Below are positions 51,314 to 55,608 of a stretch of 55,608 nucleotides of DNA, piece after piece. The notes under the pieces are model-generated. The model was not told the DNA's origin. It was given only the letters and a program-made list of their open reading frames with translations, and searched no databases. This DNA is from Sphingomonas sp. TDK1. Its GTDB lineage: Bacteria > Pseudomonadota > Alphaproteobacteria > Sphingomonadales > Sphingomonadaceae. The stretch lies in the NCBI RefSeq assembly GCF_001650735.1, contig NZ_LXVY01000024.1:1-55608 (forward strand). The letters are read 5' to 3'. Both the position numbers and the translations under genes were made by a program. Numbering within the stretch: the first letter of the stretch is position 1; each line of letters opens with the position of its first letter.

Positions 51314-51422
51314 CCACCAATCACGCCTCGATCCCTGCCTCGAACATCGGCTTGTATAGCTCGTGCTCGAGCGAGCGCAGGTACCGGTCGAGGCGGTCGA
51401 CCAGCGCTGCGACGTCCGCAGC

Positions 51423-51557
51423 ACTCCGCTTGGGGTGAAAGGCCTAGGCGAGATCGGCATCGTCGGCACCGCCGCTGCGATTGCTAACGCGATCTATCAC
51501 GCGACCGGTAAGCGGGTGCGGTCCCTGCCGATCACGATCGATAAGATCCTGGATTGA
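51423..51557 (+). pseudogene. Xanthine dehydrogenase (molybdenum subunit), C-terminal fragment
   Basis: About 44 residues, TPLGVKGLGEIGIVGTAAAI, ANAIYHATGKRVRSLPITID and KILD, then a stop. These are the last motifs of the large molybdopterin subunit of xanthine/aldehyde dehydrogenases (GxKGxGExG ... ANAVxxATGxRxRxLP). Everything upstream is lost. It lies just after the hydroxyisourate hydrolase fragment, so both are relics of one purine-degradation cluster. Confidence 0.82.
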
Positions 51558-51600
51558 TTAGCCGATGTGAGCATCCGCCTCGCCGGGTCTATAGCCGGTC

Positions 51601-52248
51601 TCAACCATTCTCCGGTTCTTGGCCTGGCTTGTAGCTGGGCTTTGCTGGCGGAACGATATAGCTCAACGTAACGATCCCCGCGACGATCAGTCCAGCACGC
51701 CAATTCCAGATTGCCAGGGCAAAGGCTGCCCAATAGGCTCCGGCGGTGACGGCGAATTTGAGGGTTGTTCGCCTGAGGTAGGCGTCTGTCAGGCGCTGGT
51801 CTGGAAGCCCCCTCGCGGTTGCATAGACCCAACGCACGAACCACCACGTCGCCGGCGCCGCTGCCACGCCCAGATAGGCCAAAACGGCGGTCTTGCTTTC
51901 CGCGTCACCGCCGAGATGCTCGATGAGCGGCCGCGCAGGAAATGGCGTGATGCTGACAGCGGCAAGAAAGCCGATGCTGAGCAGATTGTAGCCATGATCG
52001 GTTTTTTGCAGAAGCTTGCCGGTGAAGTGGCTGGAAGCCCAGTAAAGACCGATCAGGATCACGCTAAGGGCGTAGGCGGCATATTCCGGTGCCAGCTTTA
52101 GGTATGCCGCTGCCAGGTCGCCGTCAGTCGGCTCTGGTGCGTGTAGTTCGGTCACCGGGAGGGTGATGGCAATTGCCAGCACCGCGTCCATGAATGCCTC
52201 GAGGCGGTCCGATTTCCGTTCGGTTGCTTTGAAAGACGATGTCGCCAT
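51601..52248 (-). CDS. TMEM175-family membrane protein (possible K+ channel)
   Basis: 215 residues, about six membrane spans. The first span carries RLEAFMDAVLAIAITLPVTEL, close to the FSDGVFAIAxTLLVLEL signature of bacterial TMEM175/DUF1211 potassium channels; the Ser of FSD is Met here. Further matches are VILIGLYWASSHFTGKLLQKTD and NLLSIGFLAAVSITPFPARPL. Ion conduction is inferred from the family only. It starts 6 bases after the stop of the aldo/keto reductase gene upstream and is probably cotranscribed. Confidence 0.82.
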   Translation of the reverse strand: MATSSFKATERKSDRLEAFMDAVLAIAITLPVTELHAPEPTDGDLAAAYLKLAPEYAAYALSVILIGLYWASSHFTGKLLQKTDHGYNLLSIGFLAAVSITPFPARPLIEHLGGDAESKTAVLAYLGVAAAPATWWFVRWVYATARGLPDQRLTDAYLRRTTLKFAVTAGAYWAAFALAIWNWRAGLIVAGIVTLSYIVPPAKPSYKPGQEPENG

Positions 52249-52254
52249 CTGACG

Positions 52255-53085
52255 CTACAGCATTTCGAGTGGGCGACGGCCCGCTGGCCGGGGAAATGCC
52301 GCATCGAGTGTCGCAAGGTCGGCGTCGGAGAGGACGATATCTGCGGCAGCGCGGTTCTCCCGCACATGTGCAATCGAACTCGCTTTCGGGATGGCGATAA
52401 GGCTATCGTGGCGCAACGTCCAGGCAAGTGCGACCTGCGCAGGGGTTCCGCCAACCTGGGCCGCTACTTTGTCGAGGGCGGGATGGCTTGAGAGGCGTCC
52501 CTGCTCGACGGGACTATACGCCATCACTGGCACGTTGTGCTGTGCGAGCCACGGCAACAAGTCCAACTCAGGGCCTCGACGGACGAGATTGTATAGGATC
52601 TGATCGGTCACGCAGCCATCCCCGCCGGCAGCGACAAGTTCGCCCATATCGTCGGTATCGAGGTTGCTGACACCCCAATGCCGAATCTTTCCTGCCGATT
52701 TCAGCGCCTCCATTGCCTCTATCGTCTCAGCGAGCGGCACCGATCCACGCCAGTGGAGCAGGTAGAGGTCGAGCCGATCGGTGCCGAGCCGCTTCAGGCT
52801 CGCCTCGCACGCACCGGCAAGGCGGAAGCGCGATGCGTTCTGTGGATACGCCTTGCTGACGAGGAACAACTGGTCGCGACGATCGCCGAGCGCTTCGCAG
52901 ATCAGCGTTTCCGCCGCACCATCGCCATACATTTCAGCGGTATCGATGAGCGTCATGCCCAGCTCGACACCGGTGCGCAGCGCGGCGATCTCATCGGATC
53001 GCCGTTCGGCACGTTCGCCCATCTTCCAGGTGCCTTGACCCATCGAAGGAACCACTTCCCCGCCGGGCAATGTCACGTGTTTCAT
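52255..53085 (-). CDS. Aldo/keto reductase
   Basis: 276 residues. AKR signatures: GVELGMTLIDTAEMYGDGAAE with catalytic Asp and Tyr, QLFLVSKAYPQNASRF with the Lys, LDLYLLHWRGSVPL with the His, and the NADPH-binding IPKASSIAHVRENRAA. It should reduce aldehydes or ketones with NADPH. It is divided from the TetR gene by 75 bases and runs in the same direction, followed by the TMEM175-like gene. Confidence 0.93.
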   Translation of the reverse strand: MKHVTLPGGEVVPSMGQGTWKMGERAERRSDEIAALRTGVELGMTLIDTAEMYGDGAAETLICEALGDRRDQLFLVSKAYPQNASRFRLAGACEASLKRLGTDRLDLYLLHWRGSVPLAETIEAMEALKSAGKIRHWGVSNLDTDDMGELVAAGGDGCVTDQILYNLVRRGPELDLLPWLAQHNVPVMAYSPVEQGRLSSHPALDKVAAQVGGTPAQVALAWTLRHDSLIAIPKASSIAHVRENRAAADIVLSDADLATLDAAFPRPAGRRPLEML

Positions 53086-53160
53086 GTGCTTTTGTCCTAT
53101 GAGATGAGTTCGACTGTTCGGTCGCGGGAGGCGGATTGGCAGATGACCACCATGTAGCGA

Positions 53161-53781
53161 TCATATCGCGGCCGGCCATCGATCGAGTGCCATTTTGGCG
53201 ATGGAGAGCAGTTCGTTGATCGTAGCGCCGTCGCGCGCCTGAACGGACATGCCTTCCATGACCGTATTGATGAATTTGCCCAGCACGGCCGGATCGGAGT
53301 TGGCCGCAAGCTCGCCCTGCGCGGCGCCGCGTTGCAGACGCTCGATCAGGAGGGCCTCCGCCGCGATGCGCTTGTCGCGCAGCAGGCATTCGATGGCGGC
53401 GGACGCCGGCGAAACGGCTGCCGCTGCCGAATACATGAAGCAGCCGGCCGGCGTTTCAGGTTCCGAGAATGATGACGCCGCTCGTTCCAGCAGGCCTTTG
53501 ACGGCCTCGTAGGTGGACAATGCCGGATCGTTGATGGGTGCATAGAGGTGGACGCTGAACGTCGCGGCGTAGCGCTCGATCACCGCCGCAAACAGCCCCG
53601 CCTTGTTGTCAAACGCTGCATAGAGACTGGCAGCGGCGACGCCAGTCTCCGCCACCAGATCGGCCATCGATGTCGCTTCGTAGCCGCGCTGCCAGAACAG
53701 CCGCACCGCCTTGTCGAGCGCAGCGTCAGTGTCGAACACACGAGGGCGACCTGCGCGGCGACGGGCTTTCGTCTCTGTCAT
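53161..53781 (-). CDS. TetR/AcrR-family repressor
   Basis: 206 residues. The N-terminal DNA-binding domain is clear: ALDKAVRLFWQRGYEATSMADLVAETGVAAASLYAAFDNKAGLF. The C-terminal ligand domain has CFMYSAAAAVSPASAAIEC. This architecture is close to regulators of short-chain or medium-chain oxidoreductases (TetR_C type 16-like). It is divergent from the medium-chain reductase at 53878, with a repeated GAACGATC motif between, and lies upstream of the aldo/keto reductase, so both may be its targets. Confidence 0.9.
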   Translation of the reverse strand: MTETKARRRAGRPRVFDTDAALDKAVRLFWQRGYEATSMADLVAETGVAAASLYAAFDNKAGLFAAVIERYAATFSVHLYAPINDPALSTYEAVKGLLERAASSFSEPETPAGCFMYSAAAAVSPASAAIECLLRDKRIAAEALLIERLQRGAAQGELAANSDPAVLGKFINTVMEGMSVQARDGATINELLSIAKMALDRWPAAI

Positions 53782-53798
53782 CTCTGGTGCATGATATG

Positions 53799-53864
53799 GA
53801 ACGATCGATAAATAATATCTTGAAACGGGTGGTCTTCTCCCTTACAGAACGATCATTCAATAAT
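53799..53864. promoter_or_regulatory. Repeated operator-like motif between tetR and the reductase gene
   Basis: GAACGATCgataAATAAT (53799-53816) and GAACGATCattcAATAAT (53847-53864) are direct repeats matching at 14 of 18 positions, 48 bases apart. One lies next to each divergent gene start. They are candidate TetR-binding sites, though the AT-rich parts may simply be -10 elements. Confidence 0.45.
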
Positions 53865-53877
53865 CAAGGAATCTCCA

Positions 53878-54867
53878 ATGAGCCGCATCGTCCGTATCCA
53901 CGAATATGGCGACGCCAGCGTCCTCAGGATTGAAGATGTGGCCGTCCCCGCGCCCGCGGCCGACGAAGTGCAGATCGCGGTGAAGGCGATAGGCATAAAC
54001 CGCGCCGAGGTGATGTTCCGCAACCATGCCTACCTTCAGGAAGCCGAGTTCCCGAGCCGCCTTGGCTATGAGGCTGCCGGCACTGTCGTTACGGTCGGCG
54101 CGGACGTGACCGGGTTTGCGGAAGGCGAAGCCGTCAGCGTCATCCCCCCGCTCGATATCGCGCGCTGGGGCACTTATGGCGAGGTCGCCAACGTGCCCGC
54201 CCGCCTCGTCGTCAAGCATCCGGCGGCGCTGTCGTTCGAGGAAGCGGCGGCCGTGTGGATGCAGTATGTCACCGCCTGGGGTGCGCTGGTGGAGCAGGCG
54301 AAACTCGGCGAGGGCGATTTCGTCATCGTCACTGCTGCCTCCAGCAGCGTCGGCCTTGCTGCCTTCCAGATTGCGCGGATGGTCGGCGCGACGGTAATCG
54401 CGACGACGCGTACCGGCGCCAAGCGCCAGGCCCTGATCGATGCCGGTGCACATCATGTCGTCGCAACCGGGGAAGAGGATCTGGTAGCGAGGGTGATGGA
54501 GATAACCGATGGTCAGGGTGCGCGCGTGGTGCTCGATCCGGTCGGAGGCCCGTCGTTCGAGCCGCTGACCGAGAGCATGGCACGCGGCGGCATCCTGCTC
54601 GAATATGGCGCGCTCAGCGGCGAACCGACGCCGTTCCCGTTGTTCTCCGTGCTGGGCAAGAGCCTCACGCTCAAGGGGTATCTCTACAGCGAGATCGTCT
54701 CGGACGATGCCGCCCTCGATCGTGCCAAGGCGTTCATCGTGGCGGGTCTGGAATCGGGCGCGCTCAAGCCGCGGATCGCGCGCACTTTCCCGCTCGACGC
54801 AATCCAGGACGCTCACCGCTTCCTCGAATCGAACGACCAGATCGGCAAGGTCGTCGTTACGGTCTGA
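53878..54867 (+). CDS. Medium-chain reductase, quinone oxidoreductase/zinc-ADH-like
   Basis: 329 residues. N-terminal GroES-like domain (AVKAIGINRAEVMFRNHAYL, GYEAAGTVVTVGADVTGFAEG) lacking the catalytic-zinc cysteine, as in NADPH:quinone reductases. Rossmann motif VIVTAASSSVGLAAFQIARM, then VIATTRTGAKRQ. It probably reduces quinones or enals with NADPH. It is divergent from the TetR gene, likely under its control, and is followed after about 100 bases by frmA. Confidence 0.9.
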   Translation: MSRIVRIHEYGDASVLRIEDVAVPAPAADEVQIAVKAIGINRAEVMFRNHAYLQEAEFPSRLGYEAAGTVVTVGADVTGFAEGEAVSVIPPLDIARWGTYGEVANVPARLVVKHPAALSFEEAAAVWMQYVTAWGALVEQAKLGEGDFVIVTAASSSVGLAAFQIARMVGATVIATTRTGAKRQALIDAGAHHVVATGEEDLVARVMEITDGQGARVVLDPVGGPSFEPLTESMARGGILLEYGALSGEPTPFPLFSVLGKSLTLKGYLYSEIVSDDAALDRAKAFIVAGLESGALKPRIARTFPLDAIQDAHRFLESNDQIGKVVVTV

Positions 54868-54916
54868 CCGGCATACCGGGGGAGTGAGCGATCGCTCCCC
54901 CACGAATTTGCGCTGA

Positions 54917-55608
<692 letters not shown>

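Overview
The window is GC-rich and looks like accessory DNA of an alphaproteobacterium, most likely a sphingomonad (Sphingomonas/Sphingobium/Novosphingobium type). The evidence is the gene content and order of the F-type conjugation cluster, an alphaproteobacterial SOS box (GTTC-N7-GTTC), many sphingomonad-style insertion sequences, and a TonB receptor, catalase and dehydrogenases typical of that group. A conjugative plasmid (or a large integrated conjugative element) fits best. No relaxase, coupling protein or replication gene lies inside the window.

Layout: (1) 1-3087: a serine recombinase that has lost its catalytic N-terminus, a degenerate GGDEF protein and three small, probably DNA-binding regulators on the minus strand, then a 320-base control region with A-tract repeats. 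(2) 3088-23140: one tightly overlapped plus-strand operon for an F-type type IV secretion system: pilin, traL, traE, traK, traB, dsbC, traV, traC, small membrane gene, trbI, S26 peptidase, traW, small membrane gene, traU, trbC, traN, unknown gene, traF, traH, traG. TraG carries a C-terminal M23 peptidase domain. (3) 23121-25235: a small inner-membrane protein facing traG (possible entry exclusion), an SRAP-domain protein that seems to start at AUC, an HU protein and small unknown genes. (4) 25284-29327: an IS1202-like element of about 4 kb between exact 19-bp direct repeats. It carries a response regulator and a frameshifted HWE histidine kinase beside its transposase, and abuts a dif-like Xer site. 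(5) 29412-31967: an HNH protein divergent from an SOS-controlled umuDC pair, and a small secreted protein. (6) 32049-35311: an intact IS66 element with 8-bp target duplication, next to a 756-bp transposase-less element with long iterated inverted ends around an 86-codon gene. (7) 35282-39656: GNAT acetyltransferase, YgjV-like membrane protein, a lipoprotein, a secreted protein and a TonB-dependent siderophore receptor. (8) 39727-43529: gene and IS debris (IS3 and IS21 fragments joined together, a truncated ABC permease, YeiH and EAL fragments, IS21-like end repeats). (9) 43603-55608: metabolic and stress cargo: zinc alcohol dehydrogenase, an MHYT fragment, catalase HPII, a four-gene operon (glycosyltransferase, acyl-CoA dehydrogenase-like, PIG-L deacetylase, methyltransferase), remnants of purine-degradation genes, a TMEM175-like channel, an aldo/keto reductase, a TetR regulator divergent from a medium-chain reductase, and a glutathione-dependent formaldehyde dehydrogenase cut by the window end.

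How it works together: the tra operon builds the mating channel and pilus. The SRAP, HU and UmuDC genes look like a DNA-damage module for single-stranded or damaged plasmid DNA. The right third is detoxification and iron-uptake cargo gathered by repeated IS activity, with many broken genes marking old junctions.
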